Source: Alphaproteobacteria bacterium (GTDB taxonomy: Bacteria > Pseudomonadota > Alphaproteobacteria > JAJFFI01). Taken from it: a stretch of DNA of 59,384 nucleotides. Positions 44,243-52,408 of this stretch are shown here, in pieces. The stretch is taken from positions 1-59,384 of the forward strand of contig JASJBI010000033.1 of the NCBI GenBank assembly GCA_030066595.1, written 5' to 3'. The notes beneath the pieces are model-generated. The model was given only the letters and a program-made list of their open reading frames with translations. It had not been told where the DNA came from and made no database searches. The first letter of the stretch is position 1, and each line of letters begins with the position of its first letter. The position numbers were made by a program, and so were the translations under genes.

Positions 44243-45289
44243 ATGCCAGAAACCATGAGCGAGCCAACCGCGGCAGCGTTAGCGCGGCTCGAGCGGTGTT
44301 ATTCCGCTGGCGCCTGCGACTGGAGCCGGATCTATCGGCCGAGGCGGGAGATGCGGAACTTCGCGAGCCGGTATCATCTGGTCTATCCGGCGCTCGCCTA
44401 CTTCGTGGAGCTCAAGCGCGATCCAAGCCAGGCCGAGAGGCTTCGGCCCCAGCTCGATGCGATCTATCACGGCCTTCTCGAGCCGCGATGCTGGACCTAT
44501 TGGCATACGGAGCTCGACGAACAGACCTGGCCGCTGCAGGAGCGGAACCTGACCTACGCCGGGCGCCTGGCGAGCTTCATCGGCTTCTACATCGACGCCT
44601 TTGGGGAACCGCCGGCCGATCGCATCGAGATCGACGGCCGCTCGACGACTTACACGGATCTCTCCCGCAGTCTCTGGATGCAGATGAGCGACTCGCCGAG
44701 CTGCGGCGTGAGCTGCTACCACCATCAGTCGATGGTCATGTGCAACGCGCACATGCTGATCAACAATATGCTGCACGACCGCCTGTTCGGGACCGATTTC
44801 GCCGCCGCGAACGCCGCCTGGCTCACGACCGTCGAGGACCACCTGCTGTGCGGCGAAGACAGCGGCCCCCTGTTCTATTACGGCACCGAGCCAGACAAAC
44901 CCTCGCCGCTGGTGGAGAAGCGGGCGCTGGGCGCCGACATCTGGGCGCTGTTCCTGATGAGCGGCGTCGTGCCCGATCGGGTGTCGGGCTGGTTCGAGCG
45001 CTGGCAGCGGAACATCGTGCGCGAGGGCGAGCATGCCTTTGTCCGGGTTGCCGCCTGGGAAGCCGAGCAGGAGTTCTCGTCGAACGAGCTCGCCACGGCC
45101 TGGGCCTTTTGCCTGGCCAAGGAACTCGGGCAACCGGACCGGGCGCGGCGGCTGCGGCGGTTTCTCGCGCCGCGGGTCGCGGCAGGGTTCGAGCTCGATC
45201 CCTACATCACGGGGCTCTTCCTGCTCGGCGAGCGCCTGGAGCCGGGCGCCTTTCATAGGCTGGTCAACGGCGCGGGCAGGACATCCTAG
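44243..45289 (+). CDS. Linalool dehydratase/isomerase-like protein
   Basis: The 348-residue protein looks like the LDI (alpha/alpha)6 barrel. RNFASRYHLVYPALAYFVEL, EPRCWTYWHTELDEQTWPLQ and NLTYAGRLASFIGFYIDAFG match in order the core segments of Castellaniella LDI (there YWKTESWAGK and NIMLTGWFGVCVGLY). The two catalytic Cys of LDI, 171 and 180, are nine residues apart; here SCYHHQSMVMCN gives Cys158 and Cys167, also nine apart. No signal peptide is evident, whereas Castellaniella LDI is exported. LDI hydrates and isomerises monoterpenes (myrcene, linalool, geraniol); the substrate here is not shown. It overlaps tetR by one base (TAGTG). Confidence 0.75.
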   Translation: MPETMSEPTAAALARLERCYSAGACDWSRIYRPRREMRNFASRYHLVYPALAYFVELKRDPSQAERLRPQLDAIYHGLLEPRCWTYWHTELDEQTWPLQERNLTYAGRLASFIGFYIDAFGEPPADRIEIDGRSTTYTDLSRSLWMQMSDSPSCGVSCYHHQSMVMCNAHMLINNMLHDRLFGTDFAAANAAWLTTVEDHLLCGEDSGPLFYYGTEPDKPSPLVEKRALGADIWALFLMSGVVPDRVSGWFERWQRNIVREGEHAFVRVAAWEAEQEFSSNELATAWAFCLAKELGQPDRARRLRRFLAPRVAAGFELDPYITGLFLLGERLEPGAFHRLVNGAGRTS

Positions 45290-45867
45290 TGCGTGGGATT
45301 CCCGCGGAAACCCGGAAGCGCATTCTCGCGGCCGCCACGGACCTGTTCTACGCAAAGGGCATCCGTGCCGTCGGCGTCGATGCCATTGCCGCCGCGGCCG
45401 GCGTCACCAAACGCACGCTTTACCTGCACTTCGATGGCAAGGACGACCTGATCGCGGCCTATCTGGAGGCGCGAAACGAACCGGTGCTCGCGGGCTTGAT
45501 CAAATCGGTCATGCGCAGCTCCGGCGGCATTGCGGCGCAGATCGAGGGTTTGTTCTTGGCGTTCGCGCGGCAGGCGGGAAATCCGAACTGGCATGGCTGC
45601 CCCTTCGCACGCGCGGTCTCCGAGCTCCGTGAGACCCCCAACGATGCGGTTTCCGAGATCGCGGCCAGACACAAGAGGGCGTTCGAGGACTGGCTGGCAG
45701 AGCATCTGGCCTCCCACCATGTCGCTGAACCGGCCCTCGTCGCACGCCAGTTGATGGTGTTGGTCGACGGCTGCATCACGCAGATCCTGATCCACCGCGA
45801 TCCGTCCTATGCGGCGGCGGCGGCGGCGGCGGCGGTCGCCCTGGTGGAGCGTCGACTGCCCGACTAG
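45289..45867 (+). CDS. TetR-family repressor, co-transcribed with the LDI-like gene
   Basis: The 192-residue protein starts at GTG 45289. AETRKRILAAATDLFYAKGI and VDAIAAAAGVTKRTLYLHFD with K-D-D-L form the standard TetR DNA-binding domain (about 6-55). GNPNWHGCPFARAVSELRET in the ligand domain is typical of the subgroup near AcrR/YcdC regulators with a C-P-F motif. The C-terminal helix has eight Ala codons in a pure GCG run. Translational overlap with the LDI-like gene and the palindrome on their promoter indicate autoregulation, with the enzyme's substrate or product as likely inducer. Confidence 0.9.
   Translation: MRGIPAETRKRILAAATDLFYAKGIRAVGVDAIAAAAGVTKRTLYLHFDGKDDLIAAYLEARNEPVLAGLIKSVMRSSGGIAAQIEGLFLAFARQAGNPNWHGCPFARAVSELRETPNDAVSEIAARHKRAFEDWLAEHLASHHVAEPALVARQLMVLVDGCITQILIHRDPSYAAAAAAAAVALVERRLPD
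45811..45834 (+). repeat. Pure (GCG)8 tract inside tetR
   Basis: Eight consecutive GCG codons encode eight alanines near the end of the regulator. The decayed tail copy at 46959-47044 has a shorter tract, showing the run has changed length since duplication. In-frame changes would alter helix length only. Confidence 0.85.
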
Positions 45868-46140
45868 CGGGCGCGCGGGCGAGGCGGCCTGAGAGTCGGC
45901 GCAGGCCTGTCTTTGGCAGCCGTCGCCGAACGCCAACACGTTGCATGCCGAGCGATTTCGGGTGGCGGCCAATCGTCTGGGAGGGCTCCGCACCGGGAAT
46001 ACCGGTATACTTTCACGGTAATCTCGGCAAAATCGGCCCGGCGATTCACGGCAACCGGCGCTTTTGGTGGAAACCGGAGTTTAGGGCGAACAAGTGGCTC
46101 TTTGGTTCGGGAGCCACCTGATAGGGGCTTTGGAACTGCG

Positions 46141-46929
46141 ATGGCTGAGGAACGTGCAGCTGACATCTGGGGTCTCGCCGGCGAAGCCTACAACGAGATC
46201 AGTCGTGGGTCGGCCGATGCCGCCGAGCATTGCCTCGATCGGCTGCGTCCGGGGCCGGGAGAGACGATTCTTGACGTCGCGACCGGAACCGGTTTCTCGG
46301 CCCGCCGCCTCGCTAGTCGCGGCGCAACCGTCGTGGGCATCGATATCAGTCCCGCAATCATCGAGGCCGCACAAAAGCTGTCCTCCCGCGACGGCAACGA
46401 GATCGAGTTCCGGGTCGCAAACGCCGAAGACCTGCCTTTCGAAGACGGACAGTTCGATGCCGTGGTCTCGATCTTCGGCGTCATCTATGCCGGTCGGGCT
46501 CAAGCGGCCGCGGCCGAACTGGCACGCGTTTGCCGCAAGGGCGGACGTTTGGCCCTGTCGGTCTGGAATGCGCACAGCGTGCCTGCACAGGTTTTCGAGT
46601 TGCTGCAAAGCTATATGCCGCCGGTCTCGCCCGTGCCGCCTTCGCCCTTCGAATGGGGCGAAGTCCCGCGCATCGAAGAGCTGCTTGGTGAAAGCTTCGA
46701 GCTGGACTACGAGTCGGGCATCTCATACCACAATCTGCCGGACGGTGAGGCTGTGTGGGCGCTCTACCTCAAGGGCTATGGGCCTCTGAAATGGTTGGCC
46801 CAAGTCCTCGAAAAGCCGAAGCTGGCGGAGCTCGAAAGGCGATTTGTCGACTTCCACAACCAGTTCCGAACGAATTTGGGTGTCCGGGTGCCGCGCGATT
46901 ATCTCGTTGCGATCGGCACGCGACGTTGA
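46141..46929 (+). CDS. SAM-dependent methyltransferase (UbiE-type class I)
   Basis: The 262-residue protein has the class I SAM fold: motif I ETILDVATGTGFSARRLASR, motif II VVGIDISPAIIEAA, EFRVANAEDLPFEDGQFDAV and the post-motif LARVCRKGGRLALSVWN. These resemble UbiE/COQ5-type small-molecule methyltransferases. The acceptor is unknown. ATG 46141 has AGGGG about 12 bases upstream. Between tetR and this start (45868-46140) there is no gene; AATACCGGTATAC at 45999-46011 is a small palindrome that could be promoter-linked. The gene sits between intact tetR and a decayed copy of the tetR tail. Confidence 0.88.
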   Translation: MAEERAADIWGLAGEAYNEISRGSADAAEHCLDRLRPGPGETILDVATGTGFSARRLASRGATVVGIDISPAIIEAAQKLSSRDGNEIEFRVANAEDLPFEDGQFDAVVSIFGVIYAGRAQAAAAELARVCRKGGRLALSVWNAHSVPAQVFELLQSYMPPVSPVPPSPFEWGEVPRIEELLGESFELDYESGISYHNLPDGEAVWALYLKGYGPLKWLAQVLEKPKLAELERRFVDFHNQFRTNLGVRVPRDYLVAIGTRR

Positions 46930-46958
46930 GCCACAGCTAAGCGCCACGCGGACGCACG

Positions 46959-47044
46959 ATCACCGCGATCCGTCCTGCGGGACGGCGGCGGTCGCGCTGG
47001 TCGAGCTTCGACTGCCCGACCAGCGGGCGCGCGGGAGAGGCGGC
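46959..47044 (+). pseudogene. Decayed copy of the tetR 3' end
   Basis: The block aligns with 45790-45888: shared ACCGCGATCCGTCCT, GGTCGAGCTTCGACTGCCCG against GGTGGAGCGTCGACTGCCCG, and AGCGGGCGCGCGGG. In frame it still reads HRDPS, VALVELRLPD. The stop codon TAG has become CAG, and the GCG tract is shorter. It is a fossil of a second tetR end. Confidence 0.8.
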
Positions 47045-47094
47045 GTCAGCCCACGCGCCTTTCGCGGGCGCCGAAGCGCTCATTGCCCGAGACA

Positions 47095-47166
47095 CCCGGT
47101 TGATGCGCCGGACCACGCCGGGCTCCGACAGATAAGCGCGGTGTGGATCTGCACCGCCGACGCGCC
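47095..47166 (-). pseudogene. Decayed copy of the pyrD 3' region
   Basis: The block aligns with 48336-48408 in the 3' part of pyrD: CCCGGTTGATGC, GGACCACGCCGGGC and AGCGCGGTGTGGATCTGCAC against AGCGCGGTGTAGATCTGGAC. It lies 50 bases past the tetR-tail fossil, in the order and orientation expected for an old tetR/pyrD convergent junction. The rest of 46930-47282 holds no gene. Confidence 0.75.
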
Positions 47167-47282
47167 GGGCCACGCCCCTTTTTCGGCTTTGCCCGCAGGC
47201 TACGGTATGCTTGCGGAAGTGCTCCCGTCGGAGAGAGCGGCGGGCCGGCTTTACCGGCTGCCCGACAACGAACAGTCCAGCG

Positions 47283-48206
47283 ATGTTGCATGCCTTCCTG
47301 AACAGTGTCTTGCCGGTCTTCGCGGTCGTGGGCGTCGGCTTCGCTCTTGGCCGCCGTGGGCTCTTCGATACGACCGCGGCCGCGGCCGTAAACCGTTTCG
47401 TTTTCTACATCGCCTTGCCCGTACTGCTCTTCCGTCTGCTCAGCGACGTGCCGTTCGACCGGTTCGAATGGGCGTTGATCTTGGCGTATCTGCTCTCGGA
47501 GATCGCGCTCTATGCGGCAGGCTACCTGGTCGCCCGGATTGGATTCCGGCGGCCGCAGCTCGAGAGCCTGCTTTTGGGGATGGCGGCCGCTTTTGCCAAC
47601 CATGTCTTCTTCGTCCTGCCGATCGCACGGCAGATATTCGGCGAGACGGCCGCGCTGCCGATCGTGGCCATCGTCTCGCTCGATGCCATCGTCCTCTATG
47701 CGGGCACCGTTCTTATCCTCGACGTGACCAGCGACGCGGCCAGAGGGGCGTCGGTGCTCCGTGTCTTGCGTCTCTGCGGGCGCAATCCGCAGATCATCGC
47801 GATCGTCGCCGGCGTCGCCGCAAACCTTCTCGGGGCACGGCTCGTCGGCGGTTTCGAGTTCTTTGCCCGGTTTGTCGGCGAAACGGCGGCGCCCTGCGCC
47901 CTGTTCGCCCTGGGCGTGATCCTGATTTCGCAGAAGGACGAGGGACAGGCTCTTCTGCCCATCGCCATCTCGGCCCTGAAGCTGATCGTCATGCCTGTCG
48001 TCGCCTGGCTGCTGATCGTTGCCGCATTCGGTGTCCGTGCCGAATGGGCCGGCCCGGCGTTGCTTGTGGCGGCGGGCCCGGCCGGCGCGATGCCGTTTGT
48101 CCTGGCGCTACAATACAAGGTGCCGGTCGCAGCCATCGCGCGAACCATCTTGATCTCGACTGTCGGGTCGTTGCTGACGGTCACCGTGATGAGTCAATAC
48201 GGCTGA
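47283..48206 (+). CDS. AEC-family transporter (auxin-efflux-carrier type)
   Basis: The 307-residue protein is almost wholly hydrophobic with about ten membrane segments, split by a central charged loop near 155-165 (RLCGRNPQ), the two-repeat layout of the AEC/BASS-like fold. The start LHAFLNSVLPVFAVVGVGFA, NRFVFYIALPVLLFR and CGRNPQIIAIVAGVAAN are family-typical. Members export or import organic anions such as malate or malonate; the substrate is not visible. ATG 47283 has only a weak ribosome site. It converges with pyrD (58 bases between stops) and lies just past the tetR/pyrD fossil, suggesting it was brought in with the methyltransferase gene. Confidence 0.88.
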   Translation: MLHAFLNSVLPVFAVVGVGFALGRRGLFDTTAAAAVNRFVFYIALPVLLFRLLSDVPFDRFEWALILAYLLSEIALYAAGYLVARIGFRRPQLESLLLGMAAAFANHVFFVLPIARQIFGETAALPIVAIVSLDAIVLYAGTVLILDVTSDAARGASVLRVLRLCGRNPQIIAIVAGVAANLLGARLVGGFEFFARFVGETAAPCALFALGVILISQKDEGQALLPIAISALKLIVMPVVAWLLIVAAFGVRAEWAGPALLVAAGPAGAMPFVLALQYKVPVAAIARTILISTVGSLLTVTVMSQYG

Positions 48207-48264
48207 CTGCGTGTCGGCGCATTGCGTATCGCGCGGGCCTCTCCGTGGCCGCCGCCACCCGCCC

Positions 48265-49359
48265 TCAGTCGCCGTCGACGCCGACCGCCTCGCCGATATG
48301 CGCGAGGCCATCGCGCGCGAGCAATTGGCCGAGGCCCCGGTTGATGCTTCGGACCACGCCGGGCCCGCGATAGACGAGCGCGGTGTAGATCTGGACCGCG
48401 GACGCGCCGCGCCGGATCTTGGCGTAGGCGTCCTCCGCCGAATAGATGCCGCCGGCGCCGATGATCTGGTAGCGCGCCCGGTCCATGCGCCGGTACATCT
48501 CGGTGATGCGGGCGTCGATCAGGGCCGAGACCGGGCGGCCGGAGACGGCGCCGGGCAGGTTGTGCCAGACGTGCTTCGGCGTCTTGAGCGTCTCAGGCTT
48601 GCTGGACGGCAGGTTGAAGATGAAGCCCGAGACGAAGTCGAACGGCTCGGCCGCCTCGAGCACGTCCTCGATATGGGCGACGCCGCCCAAGGGCGAGATC
48701 TTGAGGAACACCGGGCGGCCGATCTCCAGCGGCGCCAACGCCGCGAGCAGGCGCGCCACATGGGCCTTGTCGGCGAAGAAATCCCGTCCGGTCTCGGTGT
48801 TGGGGCAGCTCAGATTGTAGGTGAGATAGCCGGCGGCGTCCTTGAGCAGCCGGGTCGAGCGCACATAGTCGGCGATGATCTCGTCGTCGGGATCGGGCGG
48901 GGCGTCGAGGCCGCGGTTGGTCTTGACCAGGTTGATGCCGAGGGGCACGGCGAGACGCACGTCGGCGAGCCGCGCCGCGATGGCGGCCGCACCGTCATTG
49001 GGCAGACCGTAATGCACGGCGATGGCCTCGTCCTCGGGCAGCCGCCAGAGGCGCGGACGCGGATTGCCCGATGACGGCTCGGCCGAGACCGAGCCGATCT
49101 CGAGGAAGCCGAAGCCGAGCGCGCTCAAGAACCGCACCGCCTCGCCGCTCTTGTCGTAGCCGGCGGCGAGACCCACGGGGCTGGCGAGCGGCAGACCCGC
49201 GAGCGTAGTGGCGAGGCGCGGATCGCGCGCGGCGCAAAGGGGCGCCAGGAGGCCGCGGCTCCAGCCGAGCGCGTGGCCGAGACCGATCGAGGCGCGATGG
49301 ACCGTCTCGGCATCGAGGCGGAACAGGAGCGGGCGCAAAACGGCGGTGTAGAGGCTCAT
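48265..49359 (-). CDS. pyrD: Dihydroorotate dehydrogenase (quinone), class 2
   Basis: The 364-residue protein has the class 2 N-terminal extension MSLYTAVLRPLLFRLDAETV that docks to the membrane and quinone. NPVGLAAGYDK-like VGLAAGYDKSGEAVRFLSAL, EIGSVSAEPSSGNPRPRLWR, LTYNLSCPNTETGRDF and the FMN-binding IIGAGGIYSAEDAYAKIRRG are present; Ser of the class 2 catalytic base lies in NLSCPNT. It makes orotate from dihydroorotate in pyrimidine synthesis. A copy of its 3' region survives at 47095-47166. Confidence 0.95.
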   Translation of the reverse strand: MSLYTAVLRPLLFRLDAETVHRASIGLGHALGWSRGLLAPLCAARDPRLATTLAGLPLASPVGLAAGYDKSGEAVRFLSALGFGFLEIGSVSAEPSSGNPRPRLWRLPEDEAIAVHYGLPNDGAAAIAARLADVRLAVPLGINLVKTNRGLDAPPDPDDEIIADYVRSTRLLKDAAGYLTYNLSCPNTETGRDFFADKAHVARLLAALAPLEIGRPVFLKISPLGGVAHIEDVLEAAEPFDFVSGFIFNLPSSKPETLKTPKHVWHNLPGAVSGRPVSALIDARITEMYRRMDRARYQIIGAGGIYSAEDAYAKIRRGASAVQIYTALVYRGPGVVRSINRGLGQLLARDGLAHIGEAVGVDGD

Positions 49360-49449
49360 CGGCGTGTCCGGGTGGGTCCCTAGGCCAAGCATGCGCGGAG
49401 GCACCGGATTGGGCAAGGGAGGCGGGCGTTCGCGTGGCGGGAGAGACCC

Positions 49450-49531
49450 GCGCCCGGCGCGGCATGCCGATGTCTGCTTAGCGACCGATACTCGGCATAC
49501 GGAAGGGGGCTCAGCTGGGTCCGGATGTAGC
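49450..49531. repeat. Dispersed degenerate intergenic repeat, family B copy 1
   Basis: The block shares GCATGCCGATGTCTGCTTAG, GCGACCGATACTCGGC and GGGGCTCAGCTGGGTCCGGA with 54338-54421 (about four fifths identical by eye). No open frame of interest. It accounts for part of the gene-free 49360-49719, whose remainder should hold the promoters of pyrD and the DUF3299 gene. Confidence 0.65.
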
Positions 49532-49719
49532 CAGGAGCGGCCATTCTGTGCCCGGAGCATCCATTAATGCCGAGGCAAACGTCGTCCGGGTGCCACCTGA
49601 ATCAAACGATTGTGAATGCGTTAACAGTGTTCTGTTCTTATCGACAGCTGCGGTTATGATGTGGAGCGGCCTTATCTATCTGCCGGTGTCTCGTTGTACG
49701 GGCAGTTCGGAGGTTGATC

Positions 49720-50379
49720 ATGTTCGGCCTGCTTAAGAGACTTGGCCTTGCGGCGTTCCTGTCGTTGAGCGCAATCGCCATCGCAAACGCCGTCGAACGG
49801 GTCGGTTGGGAGGATCTTGCGCCGGCTGTGGATGAAAAGGAATTCGCCTTCGATGATCTGAATGAGGATCAGATTTACGATCTCTACGACGTTTATCGGG
49901 CAAGTCGCCTGGCAAAGACTGGCGCGCTGCCTGACGGTTTGAAGGAGATGGCCGATCAATCGCGGGCGCGGCTGGTGGCCAAGGGCTTCGATGTCGAGGC
50001 ACTGATCAAGCGTTTTGAGACGATGCGGAAGAAGCTTGAGGCTCGCAACCGGACGTTGATCCGGGAACTCGACGGCAAGGAAATCCAAATTCCCGGCTAT
50101 GCTTTGCCGCTTGAGTTCTCCGGAGAAACCATTACGGAGTTCCTCTTGGTTCCCTATGTTGGGGCCTGTATCCACACGCCGCCCCCGCCGCCCAACCAAA
50201 TCGTGCACGTGCGTGCTCCCAAGGGCATAAAAAGCGAGGGTCTGTTTACGCCGGTCTGGGTTACCGGGCGTATTTCCACCGGCGTCAGCGAGCAGTCGCT
50301 CGCCTATGTCGACGGTTCCGCGAAAATAAGCGTTGGATACAGTATGGATAATGTGACCGTCGAGCCTTACGAGGAGTAG
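49720..50379 (+). CDS. DUF3299 (ZrgE-like) exported protein
   Basis: The 219-residue protein has a Sec signal (MFGLLKRLGLAAFLSLSAIA, cleavage near ANA). The mature part starts VERVGWEDLAPAVDEKEFAF and ends with the DUF3299 core: GYALPLEFSGETITEFLLVP and YVGACIHTPPPPPNQIVHVR. V-P-Y-x-G-A-C-I-H-x-P-P-P is the hallmark, with a Cys-His pair that could bind metal. In Vibrio the zrgABCDE zinc locus contains such a protein beside DUF2796 and an ABC pair; here those genes lie convergently next door (stops 15 bases apart). ATG 49720 has GGAGG seven bases upstream. Confidence 0.85.
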   Translation: MFGLLKRLGLAAFLSLSAIAIANAVERVGWEDLAPAVDEKEFAFDDLNEDQIYDLYDVYRASRLAKTGALPDGLKEMADQSRARLVAKGFDVEALIKRFETMRKKLEARNRTLIRELDGKEIQIPGYALPLEFSGETITEFLLVPYVGACIHTPPPPPNQIVHVRAPKGIKSEGLFTPVWVTGRISTGVSEQSLAYVDGSAKISVGYSMDNVTVEPYEE

Positions 50380-50394
50380 ATCGCCGCCAACCTC

Positions 50395-51654
50395 CTATTG
50401 CCGTACGGTCATGCCATCGGCGAGTGAGAAACGATAGGCGCGGAGCGCCGGCAGCATCCCGGCCAAGCAGCCCGCCGCCAGTATCGCGAGCAGCGTGATG
50501 ACTTCCCAGGTCGCCAGCGGATCAAGCGCCAGGTAGATGCCAAAGCGCGCATCGACGGCGCCGCGAACAGCCCACAGGACAAGATAGAGAAGCACCGCGC
50601 CCAAGGCGGTCCCGGCCGATGTCAGTAGGCCGGCCTCGGTGATCAAGAGGCCGAAGATCGTTCGCGGCCCCGCGCCGACCGAGCGCAGAATCGCCATTTC
50701 CCGCCGTCGCTCATTCAATGTCGTCAAGATCATGGTGATCATGCCCAAAATGGCCGTCAGGACGACCATGGCGGAAACGACCGAAAGCGCCGTTTCGGCG
50801 ACGTCGATCAATGACCAAAGTTCCTGCAGGGCGACGCCGGGCAGGATCGCGGACAATGGCTCGACGCGGTATTCGTTGATGAACCGCTGGACCTTGAACG
50901 TATCCAGTTTGGATTTTACCCCTATCATGGCGGCGGTGACGGCTTTGGGTTGAAGCGGCAGGCGCCGGATCCGGTCGGCTGACAGGGTCGGGACAATGGC
51001 GCGGGCGTCCGGCCGCCAATTGACATGAATGGCCTCGATCGCCTCTAGGCTGACGTGAACGGTGCGATCGACCGGCGTTCCGGTCTTGCGCAGGATGCCG
51101 GCGACCTGAAAGGGAAGGTCGTCGTGGTCCTTGCCGGAAATCGCGCCAATGCCGTGCTCGACCACTATGGGGTCGCCCAGCCCGTACCCCAGTTGCCGGG
51201 CGACGTCGGCGCCGATCACCGCGTCGAACAGATCCTCGAAGGGACCGCCGGCCTCGAACTCCAGCTTCTGTTTTTGCCGGTAGCGGTAATGCTCGAAATA
51301 ACCCTTGCTGGTGCCGAGCACTCGAAAGCCGCGATGACTGTCACCGAGGGAAAGCGGGACGATCCAGTCGATATCCTCCCGCCCGGCGATGTTCTCGATG
51401 CTTTGCATCGTGATGTTGCTGGTCGCGTTGCCGATGCGGAAAACGGCATATAGCAACAACTGGATGCTGCCGGCCCGTGCGCCGACGATCAGATCGGTTC
51501 CCGATATTGTATTGGCGAAACTGGTCTTCGCGCCGTTTCGAACCTTTTCGACGCCGAGGAACAGCATGACCGACAAGGCGATGGCAAGAACCGTCAGCAG
51601 CGCCGTTAGCCAGCGGTTGTGAAGCGACTGGAATGCGAGCCGAACGACGATCAT
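50395..51654 (-). CDS. FtsX-like ABC permease of the zinc locus (ZrgC-like)
   Basis: The 419-residue protein has the MacB/FtsX layout: TM1 at the start (about 17-37), a large periplasmic domain (about 40-280) and three C-terminal membrane segments (about 285-310, 335-360, 385-405). RRREMAILRSVGAGPRTIFG between TM2 and TM3 is the FtsX coupling-loop signature. Such permeases move lipoproteins or act mechanically on periplasmic partners instead of importing small ions, but they are found in zrg-type zinc loci. ATG 51654 follows the ATPase stop by 11 bases. Confidence 0.88.
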   Translation of the reverse strand: MIVVRLAFQSLHNRWLTALLTVLAIALSVMLFLGVEKVRNGAKTSFANTISGTDLIVGARAGSIQLLLYAVFRIGNATSNITMQSIENIAGREDIDWIVPLSLGDSHRGFRVLGTSKGYFEHYRYRQKQKLEFEAGGPFEDLFDAVIGADVARQLGYGLGDPIVVEHGIGAISGKDHDDLPFQVAGILRKTGTPVDRTVHVSLEAIEAIHVNWRPDARAIVPTLSADRIRRLPLQPKAVTAAMIGVKSKLDTFKVQRFINEYRVEPLSAILPGVALQELWSLIDVAETALSVVSAMVVLTAILGMITMILTTLNERRREMAILRSVGAGPRTIFGLLITEAGLLTSAGTALGAVLLYLVLWAVRGAVDARFGIYLALDPLATWEVITLLAILAAGCLAGMLPALRAYRFSLADGMTVRQ

Positions 51655-51665
51655 GGTGCGTGGCT

Positions 51666-52391
51666 TCAAACCGGCTGCGCGATCGTATGCAGCGGCTCGA
51701 CACGATCGAAGTCGGCCGCCAGCGTTTCGTCGTGGCTGACCAGGATCAACGTCGAATTGGCCCGCAAGACTTCTTCGAACAGCAGCGTGAGAAAGCCGCG
51801 TTGGCGGCTGCGGTCGAGGGCCGACGTCGGCTCGTCGGCGATCACGATGTCCGGATTGCCGATGAGTGCCCGAGCGATCGCGACGCGCTGTTGCTGGCCG
51901 ACGCTGAGCTGAGCGGCCTTGCGGCCATGAAATTCCTCCGGCAGCCCAAGCCGGGTCAGGAGCCGTCGCGCCTCGTCGTGGATTGTCCCCCGTGCCAAGG
52001 CGCGATGTCGGCGGTCCGGGGCGAAGTCAAGCGGCAGAAGCACATTGTCGCAGATCGAGGCGTAGGGCAGCAGGTTGAACATCTGAAAGATGATGCCGAA
52101 GTGGTTGGCCCGAAAACGATCTGACGCCGCGCCGCGTAGCTGCGCAGTTTCGACTCCGGCGATCTCGATCGAGCCTTTTGCCGGGTGCACGATACCCGAC
52201 ACGAGGCTGAGAAAGGTTGACTTGCCGCTTCCCGAGGAGCCGGTGATCAAAACCTTTTCGCCTCGGGCGACCGCAAATTCGTCGATTGAAAGGCCAAAGC
52301 CGTTCCGCTGATCCCAAGAAAAGACAACGTTCGACAGGACCAAAACGTCGGTTGTCTCACCCGGCCGTGGTCCCGCGTCAATTTGCGGCAC
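51666..52391 (-). CDS. ABC transporter ATP-binding protein of the zinc locus (ZrgB-like)
   Basis: The protein has about 241 residues and the LolD/MacB-type ATPase motifs: Walker A TGSSGSGKST, Q-loop IIFQMFNLLPYASI, signature LSVGQQQR, Walker [14 protein letters not shown] and the switch His in LVSHDETLA. I prefer GTG 52391, which has AAAGGA five bases upstream; the TTG at 52412 overlaps the previous stop by four bases (TTGA) and is the alternative, adding seven residues. It sits between the DUF2796 gene and the FtsX-like permease in one operon. Confidence 0.88.
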   Translation of the reverse strand: MPQIDAGPRPGETTDVLVLSNVVFSWDQRNGFGLSIDEFAVARGEKVLITGSSGSGKSTFLSLVSGIVHPAKGSIEIAGVETAQLRGAASDRFRANHFGIIFQMFNLLPYASICDNVLLPLDFAPDRRHRALARGTIHDEARRLLTRLGLPEEFHGRKAAQLSVGQQQRVAIARALIGNPDIVIADEPTSALDRSRQRGFLTLLFEEVLRANSTLILVSHDETLAADFDRVEPLHTIAQPV

Positions 52392-52408
52392 GTTTGTCCT
52401 TTCCAGGC

